Assembly: GCF_037975245.1 (NCBI RefSeq)
Contig: NC_092582.1
Span: 24,194,577 to 24,258,576 of the forward strand
DNA: 64,000 nucleotides
Reading direction: 5' to 3'
Source: Apostichopus japonicus
Lineage: Eukaryota; Echinodermata; Holothuroidea; Aspidochirotida; Stichopodidae
Position 1 is the stretch's first letter; each line of letters starts with the position of its first letter. The position numbers were made by a program, and so were the translations under genes. Below are positions 13,191 to 26,093 of this stretch, piece after piece. The notes beneath the pieces were generated by a model. The model searched no databases. It saw only the letters and a program-made list of their open reading frames with translations, and had not been told where the DNA came from.

Positions 13191-13873
13191 TTTCTTTGAC
13201 CTTTACTCACTGGCAAGTTAGCACTTAAATCCACAATATCCCAGGAGAGGAAACAACTCCAGAGTAGTTTAAGAGTAGGCTTTTATGACTAATTTTGACC
13301 AAAACCTTCAGACAGTTGGATGATTCCGCAAATGTAGAACACTTCTTCAATAAACTAATTCTATGATCAGTATTCTGAAGGAAGAAAACCTCCCCTTCAA
13401 CTTGTAACCAACTAGCACTAACAGGCTAGAATCACCATATTTCGCTATTCCTACATAGTGCTGAGCCTAGGACACGCATTATGCTGGCATTGCGGTAGTA
13501 TTGAATATTGTAACTAAAACCGTTGGACAAGGTCTAAGTACCTGTAAGGCTGCACGTAAATACAGTATTACTTAGCCTAGAGGAGACCTAGGCTAAGCCA
13601 TAACTTCAACGTTACATATGATGTCCTTGTAGGTACTGTACATAGCCTAACAATATGAAAGGAACACAAGACATACGTGGGATTTCTTCTTTGACAATTG
13701 CAATATACTCAGTCTGTTTCTTTCAGTAATATGTTCACCATCTGTAATATGCTGCAATATCTTCACATTTAGTAATCCAGTACCGTAGCTTCGGGTAATC
13801 ACACCAAACAAACAGGGACGTACAACCAGTCAACTGTTCTTCAAACGCTACTTTACACTGTGTCGTTGACTCG

Positions 13874-14456
13874 TTGGTTTGTTTAGATTTTGAAAATGAG
13901 ACTTGTTCAAGTCGTTTCCATTGGCCACTTGGGAAATTCCCGTCTTTTCTGATAAATGATCAATCTTCCAATTCAAATAATAGCAATTTACAACAAAATG
14001 GCAAATTAGTTAGATCTAAAGGTGAGGACTTCAACAATATGCTGCAAAATGTAAATTCATCATTTACACCCCGACAATTTTCTGGTAATGATGCGTTCAT
14101 AGAATCCTGTACAGCAGCTTGAAAGTGTTTACGTGTTATGGGTCACATAGGTCTTTGTGGAAAATATAAAAAAATACTTAGTTATTAAACTGCAACTCAC
14201 CAAATTACAATTTAGACGGCCTCTTAACTATTCACAACAGATCTTTCCAAAAAATAAAAAGGGGTCCGGCACAAAATATATAATGAAAACTCAATATGCA
14301 AATAATGAAAACAAATATGATGGTCGTGACTTTCAAATGAGTAAAGCAAAGATAAGAGGCGAGTGTAAGTTCCAATTAAAACGCTTACTATCGACTAGCG
14401 AAATCTATCGTGATAGTATTGTGTCACTATGTGAAGCGTATTGTAGTTTGTGTTAA
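13874..14456 (+). other. Two adjacent short ORFs in different frames, unrecognised
   Basis: Frames of 82 codons (13874-14122) and 99 codons (14157-14456) lie 34 bp apart in different frames. The composition looks protein-like (Asn/Ser/Gln-rich, then Lys-rich), which could mean one decayed reading frame. I recognise no family, no splice sites force a join, and chance ORFs in AT-rich DNA are possible. Confidence 0.2.
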
Positions 14457-14621
14457 CATATTGTTTACTTATTGTTATTATGACGTCACACATGGCTCGC
14501 GTTTTGGTGGTTTGCTCTGTGGTGTGGCGGTCTATGAATCACGCGCTATTAGAAGCGTATACAGATGTTTTGTTTTAAATGATTCGGTTTGTGGGGTTGG
14601 AAGACAGCCAAACTGGTTCAA

Positions 14622-14720
14622 ATTGGTTGAGTGCCCATTTGCATGTGCTCATCTGCATATCAGGTTGGCACTCAACCAATCAAGCGTTGGGTGAGGGGTT
14701 AGCTATAAGTTTGGACCAAT
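14622..14720. promoter_or_regulatory. Promoter-like palindrome: inverted CCAAT boxes enclosing an octamer
   Basis: ATTGGTTGAGTGCC at 14622-14635 is repeated as its perfect reverse complement at 14667-14680, so two CCAAT boxes face each other 31 bp apart. The loop contains the octamer ATTTGCAT (14637-14644). A third CCAAT lies at 14716-14720 and a TATAAG stretch near 14704. This arrangement (NF-Y sites plus an Oct site) is typical of polymerase II promoters. The sequence downstream is GC-richer than its surroundings. The transcript it would drive is not established. Confidence 0.5.
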
Positions 14721-14916
14721 CAGGTTCAAGGGCAGAGCGTGTGCCCTGTGCATTGTCACGAACGACTGTATTCATTATACGTGTATTCAGTATACGCTGG
14801 TCTGAGTGATAAGTAGGTCACTCGTCGTGACTGATATCCGTGTCTAATATTAGAACATTTTGCAATCCTTTCGGAGCTGACGTGACTGTGTTCGTTCTTT
14901 CTGGAAGCGACGAGAA

Positions 14917-15153
14917 ATGATGGCGCTATTCGATATTAGAGATTACAAATTTCCAGAACATACGTGGAGCCGGTATTCAAGTGACGGGAAGTTATTTTTA
15001 GCAGGTGACCGGATATCGTCGATCAATGAACGTGGAACTATCAGTCGTATCTTCGAGACATGGATGTTTCTTGATGTTATTCCGTCAGAATTCCTGGAAA
15101 AGAACTTTCGGGAGATTAAACCCCGGCTATATAAGAAGAGATATTTTCGGTAA
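14917..15153 (+). CDS. Unrecognised ORF, 78 codons, downstream of promoter-like block
   Basis: The frame begins with two Met codons (MMALFDIRDYKFPEH) and ends KRYFR-stop. It is rich in charged and aromatic residues and does not look like random AT-rich translation. It starts about 200 bp after the CCAAT/octamer block, in a GC-richer segment. I do not recognise a domain. It could be the start of a retroelement gag-like frame, because an LTR-like end follows at 16170, or a first exon using the weak donor GTAATT near 15151. Confidence 0.3.
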   Translation: MMALFDIRDYKFPEHTWSRYSSDGKLFLAGDRISSINERGTISRIFETWMFLDVIPSEFLEKNFREIKPRLYKKRYFR

Positions 15154-15230
15154 TTTTGGGGCTTTTCGATCTAATTATCCAGTCGAGTCAGAATTAACAT
15201 GTTTTCTCAATAAACCTACGGAGGAGAATT

Positions 15231-15554
15231 GTGAGAAGAAATTCATCTGAGATAAAAGATCAATTATCGAGGGGACGGACGGAGGAACCGGTGGACTGTT
15301 TGTTTATCAGATTGGTGCGTCGTTCAACCGGGACAGGCGTGACTTCGGCAGAGTCTTCGGAGTTCACCCAGGAGGAAACCATGCTTGGGATACAAACGTT
15401 GAGTCAAATTGGACCAGCGGGGAACGGTTTTGCTCCTGACCAAGTCACGGGATACCAGCCTACGAGGGAGACTCCCGACATCGTTGTTGGTGACGCAAGG
15501 AGGTCAGCACAGCTACGAAAGGAACCGAGAGCCGGCACGCGCCGCGTAAGATAA
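15231..15554 (+). CDS. Unrecognised ORF, 107 codons, hydrophilic
   Basis: The frame is Arg/Ser/Thr/Gly-rich, with a stretch beginning MLGIQTLSQIGPAGNG at its internal Met, and ends ...TRRVR-stop. A donor-like GTAAGA lies right at its end (about 15546), and an acceptor-like TTTCAG lies at about 15697, so it could be a coding exon rather than a complete gene. It follows the 14917-15153 ORF by 77 bp and both lie in the same GC-richer block. No domain was recognised. Confidence 0.28.
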   Translation: MRRNSSEIKDQLSRGRTEEPVDCLFIRLVRRSTGTGVTSAESSEFTQEETMLGIQTLSQIGPAGNGFAPDQVTGYQPTRETPDIVVGDARRSAQLRKEPRAGTRRVR

Positions 15555-15590
15555 GTTAAGTAATCTTTTAAGAATTTAACGGCCCTATAA

Positions 15591-16170
15591 TGTTGTAAAA
15601 TCTGTCTGTGAGATTCCAAATTTCTAGTACCAAGAATCCTTGTACAAATCAGTAGAGATCGTATCATTGTTAATATATCGTTTTTGTTAACTTTCAGAAA
15701 CCTCTCAGTAGCCTTTTGGTCCCTTGAGTTTATTTCCCTGAATCTATCTAATATTGTATTTTATCGGCTTCGAAGGCCAAGGGAAAACCCGGGGTCGCAA
15801 CAGAGGGGGCGCTAGAGGGTGCCATTTTGTTTTATCCCACGGAAGTTGTGACATGCATCACGTTGTAAATTGCTATTTTAGAATCGGGGTTTAAGTGTCT
15901 CCTAAAGACGTAATGGGGAGTTTAAGTTTATCTCCCGAAGCTTACAGACGTATAACAGAAGGCTCCGTAGTTTATATTTATGATCAGCATTTATGCATGT
16001 GCATTTTAATTATACCAAGTTATAGTTATATTCAGAGTTAATAAAAAGGAACTTATTATCAAATATCCGCTTTTGGAGATTATTTATTAAGACTTTCCTG
16101 TTCACGCTCGGTTCAACGTTATTAGTGTAAGACCCGGCTTACCGTTACCTGGAACTATCAAAATAAGCCT
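15591..16170 (+). mobile_element. LTR-like segment, possible solo or 3' LTR
   Basis: The segment begins TGTTGTAA and ends CCTTACA, giving TG...CA termini. An AATAAA signal at about 16042 is followed by a further 120 bp that would be R-U5. It differs in base composition from its flanks. No primer-binding site, polypurine tract, pol gene or clear target duplication was found, and a second copy is absent from the window. The call rests only on general LTR form. Confidence 0.28.
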
Positions 16171-17359
16171 TACAACTACAAATGACTTTTTTTCAGGATA
16201 TTTGTTTTACTACAAGCTTGGAAAGAAGTCAATATTTTATCATTTCTTAAACCTTTTGAAATGACGAGATGAAAGTATTTTTGTATTTCAACATTAATCA
16301 AAAAATTTCCAAATTATACACTTGGATAGATATCGGGGGGGGGGGGGGCAATGTTACATTCAGCTTAGAAGAAGGCCACTGCTACGGGTGTACACCCCTC
16401 CCCGCCCCCCCCCCTCACGACTTTACAAAAACAGTATTCATAGGCAAAACTGCATGGTGTATGGAGCCAATTTTAGACCTAATTGGTAGTGTAATTATGC
16501 CTCGGAGTGCACCATGTAACATCAATTTTCAAAACAATTTCAGGGGACGGGGCTACTGAGATTTGCCTTCAACAAGCCAACGACCACACCTCCTCCGTTT
16601 TTAAATTCTTCTTTCCACTCTGGCCTTTCCATTATAGTGTAGGCCCTACCTAAGTCAGTTGGGATTTGCTCTCTCTCCCCCCCCCCCCCTTGAAATCCTA
16701 TATTAAAACTGCAGGTCGAGAAGGGGTCCCATTCTCCTAGTCCTGCGAACTGATTTCAAGTAGTAGATAACCTATACATCTGCTATTAAAATGTGGTACA
16801 TGGCTACATGAAGGTAACATGCTATAAAGTGTACCTCTTTGTCAGGTGTTATTGTATATAAGAATAATAACTGGTTGGGCAACATGTCCACCCAACGGCT
16901 ATGTACAGCATAACTGGACGGGCAAGACTGTATTTTGTGATTTTCCATGCACTTATACAATAGTGACTTTAACATCGGTCAGTTCAGTTTTCTAACTTCA
17001 CACTAGTATACTTTTAATAGCACAACCTTAAGTTTAGACACAAAGTATAGTCTTACTACGCCTCAGAATTGTTTCAATCGGAGGATTGGAGAGGCAAACT
17101 TACCGATACAGCCCCTCAATGAATGCACATGTACTTAATCAGAAATATACAAATTAGCCACAAGATGTACCTCCTCCTATATGTTCTACACCCTTCCCCA
17201 TATCTATGTAGACATGTGACAAATCACTTGGCGTAGGAATTTTTAGGATTGGCGTAGGAAGGGATCATAAAATAAATGGGTTGGGAGGGGGTCGGGAGGC
17301 ATCCCAATTAAGCAAACAATACACATTTTGTCATTACTGTGACCCACATGGAACACTGA

Positions 17360-17770
17360 CAACTTTCAAAAAATTCATATCAAAATGTTGATTATTTTAT
17401 CCCTAAAGTATCGAATATTTCTGGGAATGTCAACCGTTTATCAAAATTGAAACCCTTTTCTTGAAAAAGTTTGTCTTAAAATCACCATATCTAATTTAAC
17501 CGAAATTATCATACATTAAACTACTTTATCTAAATTAAACTTCTTCGATTTATTTAGACCTCTTCTTTAAGTCCCTTCATTTAAAATGTCGAATTCTTTT
17601 TGTTTTAAACTTTCGCCTGTTAACTAGAAACTTTTTATATCAAAATGTCGACTTATCATCTAAAAACATTAGCGTTTTATCTCAAACTTGTACGTTTCTC
17701 TCGAAATTGCCATTGCATTTCTCGAAATCAAGATTTCTTTTTTATATAAAGTTCAACTATTTTATTTTAA
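17360..17770. repeat. Degenerate repeat rich in TCAAAATGTCGA-like motifs
   Basis: Loosely repeated motifs (ATCAAAATGTTGA, ATCAAAATGTCGAC, CTCGAAATTGCC) at 20-30 bp spacing resemble the A-rich motif of 11215-11395 in the opposite orientation. Confidence 0.4.
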
Positions 17771-18493
17771 AAAATATACTTTTCTTGATGAGGATGGTAC
17801 TATAGTAAAAATGGAGAAAAGGGGGGGGGGGACATGAATTGACTATTACAATTATTGGTGAAATGTCGACATAGTATTTTGGTTTGAGCAATTACGAGGT
17901 ACGTGAAAAGACAAAACATCGTTTGATTGCCTGACACTCTCTTTGCTGGTGCAAAGATTCAGCTGAATAATCCAGCACAATGGAATTCATTATAGAGGTG
18001 GTTGGTTGGGTGGGAGGGCTTAAAAAACAGTTGAGTAGTTACATTTATTCCAATAATTTCATGATGAGGATCAAGTGTTTATTTGTAAACAAATATGTCA
18101 CTTGACACAGACACGTTTTGTCTGCACGATGTGTCTGCAAGCTTTTTATGACTGAACAAGGGTGTTCATTTTTTTTGTTATTCCATGTAGGTTTTAATAT
18201 TCATCAACATGTGCTCCTTCAAATCATTTGAAACATACGGTATTCAAACTTTTGTGTTTATTGTTTGTTTATGCATCCACTAGCAGATATTAGGGTGGGG
18301 CGGGTGGGGGGGGGGACTAACACCCTACCGCTTAGGGAGAAATGTCAATGATTGCTTGATCTATTTGATATAGGTTGTGTTGTATTATTTACTTCCTCGA
18401 AAACCCTTCCTTACTGAATATCCAATTGACGTAACTTTTTAAACTGTCTGTTTCCACCGGGCATGTATAACGTTACGTACATTTATTTCTATT

Positions 18494-18610
18494 GGCGCCA
18501 AAATGTCTGTTACAAATTTCAAACATCAACCGCGAACAGCTGGGAAACACCTGTATATGAATATCGGTGACTCATGCTATTGAATACCTGTTCACATCTA
18601 GTATATATCA
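18494..18610 (+). promoter_or_regulatory. Candidate promoter cluster: E2F-like, AP-1 and TATA motifs
   Basis: A TTGGCGCCAAA palindrome (E2F-like) surrounds 18494-18499. A perfect AP-1 site TGACTCA lies at 18568-18574 and a TATATA element at 18602-18607. A short ATG-initiated frame (MDYLMERNRC) begins near 18705. It lies 2.5 kb upstream of the LRR exon and on the same strand, so it could belong to that gene, but no spliced connection can be shown. Confidence 0.25.
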
Positions 18611-21157
18611 CTGACAATGAATGGTTTAGTGTTATATTAGTGGAGTTGCAGACGTATATTCGTGGGAGTTGTTTGTTACCATTGACGTGTTGAGTGCTTA
18701 TTAAGATGGATTATTTAATGGAGAGGAACCGCTGTTAATAGTTAAAACAGTAATTATTGATCAGTGAGATAATTTGACGGTATGGTATAGAGGCATAGGC
18801 TAAGATGTGTATACATAGGCCATGCCAAACTTAGGTAGGCTATAGGCTAGACTGGTAATAAAGTTGGGCTATGTTAGAACTCTCAAACATCACCCGCGAA
18901 AAGCCAGAACTACTACTTTTAGCAAGAGGACATGCTTAGCAAAACTAACTCATAAATAATAAAGATCTTAGCCTAGTTGTTGACTGATTATCAGAAAAGT
19001 TAAAGCATATCTTATTCTTAACTATAAAGGCCAATTGAATAGAACACAATCGAGACATTGAGTTTTCTTTAGGGATCTAAATTAAGCGAATAATAAAACC
19101 AGCGATTAACATTCTATATGTGAGCTGATGCCTAACCTTTAGTTCTACTTCGAAAACAATTCATTCTAGCTAACAAAAAGTATCCATAGACAAACTGTAG
19201 AAACTTTGTAATCCCTTCAAAAATCTTAAATCACAGAAAATTGTTTAACTCGATTTTACTCGTACCTAACAAAGCCTTATAGGCATTAATACAAGTCAAT
19301 CTTTAACATTCCACAACGATTAATGTAATCACCAAACTTACTATTAATCTACCATGGGTCGGACAATTGACTAGTCACTTGTGTGAGAAACTTGCAGCTT
19401 TTTACCGAGCTGGCTAACTGAAATAATGTTCATTAATAACTGATTATGAGTTGAATGACCTAACTCCTGCCAATATACAAGACACTTGATGCGAAATATA
19501 GTTTTGTTAAATACTGTATAGGGCCTAGAGCTATGAGCCTCTATAAAAAAGTTTTCCAATTTAAGTCTAGTAATAATAAATGCAATACATAGTTATTACA
19601 AAGAAATCTTTCTTCCATGTCTTTCCAGCAGCAATTAGATCGTGGTGTTCTACTCACAGCTGGTTTGTCTTAATTTTGCCCACATAATTATAAACACCGT
19701 ACGTCATTTCCAAGCCAACAGACTTATTGCCACATGATATTTAAAAAGTAAAATGGTTTTGAAATTGAAAGTGCGCCATTTCCTTTACGCTGCTGCAACA
19801 CTCAATAGCAGAAGTTCGCCAGAGCTGTAGCTCTAACGTTAGTTTTACAAGGGCGCCATCCTCTCATTAAACTTGTAATTAACTGATTTATCTCTCGTGT
19901 TTGTAAATCTATATTTGTTTGCTAACTGTTCACACCCTCTGAAGTCCACAGTAACAGAAAATATTACAATGAAGACCCAATCAACCCGATTAAACTTAAA
20001 AGTAATAATTAATTAGTATAATTAACCCTCAAGGATATTAAGTGTTTCCATTTAACAATATTATTATTTTTTTTAAATGTAAAAAGCGGGTGGTAATATT
20101 TAATTGGAAAACGATAAAGTTTAGAAAGTTAGGATCATAAGCAATACCCAATTTTGGAATATCTACAAACATGAAGAAAGAAAAATGTTACATTTCGAAA
20201 AAAATCCCCCAGAAGTTATGTCACACACAAACCGTGACTTAGGAATGAATTGATAACTAAACACACAAAGACATCATCTTTTAAACAACTCGTATTAATT
20301 GGAAATAATTATAATTCACGCAGAATAGAAGGATTTGGAACAATAATTAAATAATTTGTATATTAAAATTTGAGTTTAAGCCTCATCAATCTTTCTATCT
20401 TGAAACTTGAATTTGATCTACATCTGCTTCTCTAACTTGTATTTTAATTATGAGAAACAACCTATTTATTTAAATATGATTCTTCCAAATCTCCTTAAAC
20501 TTTATAAAAACCTTGTATTATAGTTGAAGTAGAATTTTCCTTTGCATGATTCCTATTACTTTAGTCACTAATATTTACATTTAAATTACATTTTCCTTCT
20601 GAAAGTTCCAAAGTAAAACACAAATAAATTTGATCAATATTTTTCTTCAAAAGATAGAATAATCTCAATTCTTATTTACCCTTTTTTTAATATAATTATC
20701 AACCCGTCATTGAGATTTGTTTTCAATTAACTAAAAAATTTAAATACGTAGCCTCACATTCTTACTTTATTAAACCTTACTTGCTATAAAACCCTTAATT
20801 AATAATTTAATTGTAAAACAATAAAAAATAACCCTTTAACCCTACATTACCACTTTATATTCCTCTAATCTAATCTAATTACTCCTGTTAATATTTGTCT
20901 CCCCTTAAAATCAATCCCTTTTCCCCTTCCATTAATTTAGTCCTATTCACAAAGAAACACAACCTAAATGTCCTAGTTTACCGCTTTACTTTCCTTTATT
21001 CTTATTTCGTTATTTTTCTTATTTATAATATCATAATAATTATTCTAATCCTAACCAAATCCAATCTATTTATCTCTATCTACTCTATTATCAGTAACTC
21101 TATTCTTTCATTCTAGATTCCTATCTCCTGTGTGTATCTAGGAGGCTGCTCTCCTAG

Positions 21158-21322
21158 AGTTGATGAGTCTGGTCTGAACCTTATCCTTGAGTCTGGTCTC
21201 TCTCTCTCTATCCTGAGTTCACTCCAGAAACTGCAGATCGAAGACGACAGGAGACTAACTAATGAAGAGTGGGCGGCCATCTTGTCTTACTCCTCACAGT
21301 GTACAAGCTTGAAGGAGCTGGA
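21158..21322 (+). CDS. LRR-encoding exon
   Basis: This 165-bp exon has symmetric phase 2-2. The acceptor CTCTCCTAG ends at 21157 and the donor GTAAGT starts at 21323. The protein contains two LRR-like units: LNLILESGLSLSILSSLQKL, then TNEEWAAILSYSSQCTSLKEL. About 28 residues per unit matches ribonuclease-inhibitor-type LRRs of NLRs, where LRR exons are commonly symmetric. Alternative acceptors at 21116 and 21141 would lengthen the exon and would change its entry phase. The donor end is firm; the start is chosen for phase symmetry. Confidence 0.72.
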
Positions 21323-24300
21323 GTAAGTATTCCGGTGTAGATGTTAGAATCATCATAACAGTTAAACAGGGAATTAATTTAATTAATCAAAGTTATCAAT
21401 ATTAAACTAACAATAGAAAATGTAAAGTCTGCTTTATTTTAATGTCAAGGATTGGATTAAATTAGTTTAGTTGGATTTATTTGAATAATTAGGTCATCGA
21501 GAAAGGAATTCTGTAGGATGTTATAATAAATAAAACAAAATATAATGGATTAATAGGGAATATTTTAAGAGAGTGTTGGTAAAAGAGGGTTGTACGATGG
21601 GTGGGGGTTGTTTAAAATGTTCTTTGTTTAGTTTATTGTTAAAAGTTTACTAAGAATTAGGTTTAAGAATGACAGGAATGTTTATTAGGATAAAATAAGA
21701 GATACACAAGGTATTTTGATTTTAATAATTCTAGCGAGTAAAAGTAATATTCTAAAGTAGAGTTTTATAAGGAATAAATGTTACTTTTGACTGAAACCTC
21801 TGAAATATTTGTTTTTCAATTATGTAAGCCTACAATTTATTTAACAATTTTTTAAACGGAAGAGATTGAAAATCGTTATTGATAAAAATATGGCAATAAA
21901 AATAGCAATACTTATTAGTTTATTGTTAAAAAAAAAACTAAACTGTGATCAGATTTTGATTCTCTAGCAAAACTGAACTGTATATCAAGCAAGCAACCAA
22001 TAATAAACAATTTTAGTTGTCGAAATTAAAAACATGGCTACTCAAAAAAGGTAAACAATTTAAAACAAAATAAAAGTTAGCAAAAAGGATTTAAATAATT
22101 GTAATTGAGTTAACTATAAAGTTAAATTGTATTTTTGTGTTGCCATAAATATCAATAAAGGAAAATATGAATCTCATAAATTACAAAGGTTAAAATTTAA
22201 CCCATTCAAAACTGCATCAGTTTCTTCTTTATAGTTTGAAATGGATGTAATACTAAATAGGGTAAATTAATATTTATTCTCATTATTTTATCATAATTTT
22301 AAACAATAATTAAAAAAATAAGCTTGACCTTCAACTTTGTATAATTCATAACTTTATACAAAAACTGTTAAATATTTTAATATTCCTCGTATTAATGTTA
22401 CTTCAAACTTGATTCGATCATGACGTCCCTGCTTGGTCCTTTACAAATTCAGTGTTATTTAATCCTCCCAGACCCCCCAACCCCCCCCCCCACCCCCAAC
22501 CCCTCCCCCAACCCCTCCTCTCGCCTTCTTTGGTCTCACAGATCAAACTTCGTAAAAGTGTATTCTTTCCGTCCTTACCATTCATAAACAATCAGTAACA
22601 TCTTCAACTTACAGCTGACGTGTTTACTAAAAATATAGTCGCACCTGCCCCCTCCCACTGCGCCTCACCCAAATCTCGAAAGAAAAGAGAAAATTATTTA
22701 GTAGATACATAAATGAATTCCGAAGAAAAGAAAGCTGATTAACATATGTTATATGTGACCGCTATTTTAGGAATAACTGTAACTGCGGAGAAAATAGCAC
22801 TAGAAATAATAAACTTTTGGGAGTTTTGTTTGGTCTGACTATAAAAAACAAGTATAACACAGATTTTTTATTCCCTATCTAGACTAAATACTTTACCCCA
22901 ATCCCAGTGTGCTCTTCAGTAAGTTTAGTCTCGCCCCTCTGCCCCACTCCCCTTCAGACACCTTACCTGGACCCGTTACCACTCTCCCTTTGCCACTCCC
23001 CCTCCCCCTCTTGTCGTACATAATCGCTTTTAGAGGGCCCTTCAAATCCTTCCGTTTCTACCTGATAACATCATCACCGTTTTAGTACACACAGTAGGCC
23101 TACTCTGCTTGTACAACAGTTTTCTGCACAGACGATTGATTCAAACAATTTATTTCTAAAGTAAAATAAGTTAACAGTAGAGATGACACACCTGGATCTC
23201 CCGTAAATACCTAATTAGCATAATAATAGATGTCAGGAGCCGGTTATAGCTGATGAATAGAAAGATAAACGAGCCACGTGTGTATTGCACACCTGGAATG
23301 TTATAACTTAAAATTGTCATAAAATGTAACCATGGAAACTGACGCTAAGTAGGTCAGTCCGTGTCTAGCCGTGGCTGGGAAAAATGCAAGATCATTTTAT
23401 TCAATACTGGTTAGATATATTTAGTAGTCATTCAGTGATATGTCATATGCCATGATATTGCGACGTGTTCACATTATTATTCTTTGTTTTTATATTTTAA
23501 ATGAGTAAACTTGATTTCGTTGGTTGTTTAATACATCCCTCACTTGCTCCTCTCCCTAATTTGATAGAAGGATTGTTTTATTTCCCTTTCTTCGTTTTTG
23601 TTCTGTATGTACTTCTCGTTGGTATTCTGGAAGTCTGCCTATTTAGCACATAATTGAATAGCCTTAATGTCACTCACATATATCTAATATGTGACTACAA
23701 ACATTGCGGGCTCTTAATCGCCGAGTTTTATGGAGAACATTTTTGTTCTGTAAAGTTGATATGTGCATAATCCCATTACGACTTATCAAGCTAACATTAA
23801 TTACATAAAAACATAAATTAACTATAATCCATATAATTTGTCTTTCATTTAAGCTGTGAAAAATTTCTTTTAATTGATAAACCATTTATTAATATGAAAA
23901 TTGAACGTTTCGATTTCTCCTTAAAGTTAGCCAGCAGTGTCTACTGTTTTGTTCTTATCAAATAATATCAAGTGACTGTTAAACGTCTTCGACACTTATG
24001 ATGAAAAGTGTAAGCACCCTACAGGTGTTTATAGTGGCATCTTTATAATCAAATATTCATTAATAGTGTTTGCCATTACAACCAATAATAGTTTGGTTTA
24101 ATCGTACTGAATATGCGAGATGAGATATTGTTCGTGTTTAGCAGGGAATAAGTATTACGAAGGTTCATGCCGCCTTGCCAAATCTGAAATATTGTCATAA
24201 TAACCAAGAAATCTATTAAGTTAATATATTTAGCAACATTTCTCAGCCATAAAACTTAAACAAGAAAACGACAACACGAACAAGAAAACAAAGCACATGA

Positions 24301-26053
24301 GATCCTTTATGTTTTGTTTAATGATATCTTATATCTCTTTAAATATCAAATTTTATACTGCACTAGTTTTTTCCATCTGCACAGAACAGGTGAAAGCGAA
24401 TTAAATGATTCCATCGAAGTTTAAAATGTATAATGGACAACGGCAATTAGAAATCAATTTCAAATTTGCAATTTAACTGTTTTTAGCGAATGTGAAAGGG
24501 TTAGAGGGCTGTCATCATCACCTTCAGACTTTCTTCCAAATGGTTTACATTATTGTAATACCACACTAACAGAATGGAGTACAGATTTCTAACCCTGGTA
24601 CACAATGAATGAACCTACGAGATAACAATCGGAATCATACAACTGCCAGGGTCATATCCAGGTCAAATATGGCCATTGCCAGTGAAAATCAGAAGTCTAT
24701 ACCAAGTCAGTATCCAATCAGAACCAAGGTTAGCGTGGTTCACCTATTGACCTATAATAATAAAAAAAACAGTCAACCACACCCCCCCCCCAACTTTCTC
24801 TTCACAACCATACTAAGAAAACAAATAAGGAAACAAGCAGGGCTCTTGGAGACCGCATGACCCATCAAATAACAGTAACCAGGAATACCTACCAATGTGC
24901 CTTTGGATGTACAGTTGATGAAGTCAAGGGCGTAGGAACCGGGGGGCGCCAGCCCCCCAGTGAAAAATATGAGGGGCGGAATGATACTTCGCAAGTCAGA
25001 AAACCCCTTTTTCATTTCCAAATGAGAAAAAAATCTCATTTGAAGCACCAAATTGCATCTAAGGCCAGGTGAAAATGCAAAATTCTTTACAAAATGGAGT
25101 GGGTGTTGAAGTGTACTATATTGCACCAAATTTAACATCTGAGGCCACCTGGAAATGCAAAAAAAATCCAAAGGGGAGGGGCACCCCCTCCCCTTAGACC
25201 CCTCCCCCAGGCCGGCCTTCAGTCTTCAGCCCCCCCCCCCACTCAAAAGCACCTTCCTACGCAACTGGATGAAGTTATAATATAATTACCGCATGCTCTG
25301 CTTCCAAAGACACCTTGGAAACAGCAGTCTTAGCAAAGCTACTTGATATCGAAGTCGATCCTCCTCCCCCCCCCCCCTCCCTGCCCCTCAAAAGTAAAGT
25401 TGATACGGTCCATGAACGCCCTGTACATACATGTCTATTGCTGAGATAAAAACAAGACAGTTATTCATTCGATAAATGAATTTCTTGCGTCATGATTTGC
25501 GATGTTTCACATGAATCATGGTGGTATGCTGATTAAAAATGTATACTGTGATAGTCACATGGTCGTCAAGTTACAAGAAAAGTAAAGGAAAATAAAACAG
25601 AAAAGAAACCGAAGGAGGGGTGTTATGTTCCTGGGAATACAGTTAGTAGAGATCTGTGAGTTATTGTATTCTGTCGGTCGCACATCCGGGTTTTTCGTTA
25701 CGTCAATTCGCAGCGAATAGAGTGAAAACATTTCAAGTAATTGTGCCTAAATATCTTGAATCTACGCTTTCACGAGAACGCATAAAGAGAAAGACGAATG
25801 TTCTTCGCATTGACCTCTAGGCATAAGAATGCAAGATTAAGTTGTGCACACTTCGTGACGGGTGGGCTAGGTAAATCAGCATTTACATATCGCTCAGTCA
25901 AGTTTTTAACGCTTTATGTTGTTTGCTCTCAATGAATCAACGATTACGTGAGATATGATCTAAGGTTTGAACTGATGAAGAACTGATGATAGACCCAAAT
26001 TGTGCATACTTAATTAAGGAAAGTCACTATCTTCTCTCAACTTTGTTGATCCA

Positions 26054-26093
<40 letters not shown>

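Larger units (their letters stand above)
16176..21157. other. Long stretch without recognised exon
   Basis: This stretch contains poly-G/poly-C runs (16336, 16404, 16679, 17821, 18308), degenerate A/T-rich repeats at 17360-17770 and a promoter-like cluster at 18490-18610. No NACHT, death-fold or further LRR exon was recognised upstream of the LRR exon. Confidence 0.5.

Noticed and set aside
15404-15667. 87-codon minus-strand frame
   Set aside because: It overlaps the more protein-like plus-strand frame at 15231-15554 and has no recognisable family.
24773-25171. 132-codon minus-strand frame
   Set aside because: It lies almost wholly within the 343-bp MITE and its G/C runs; no domain.
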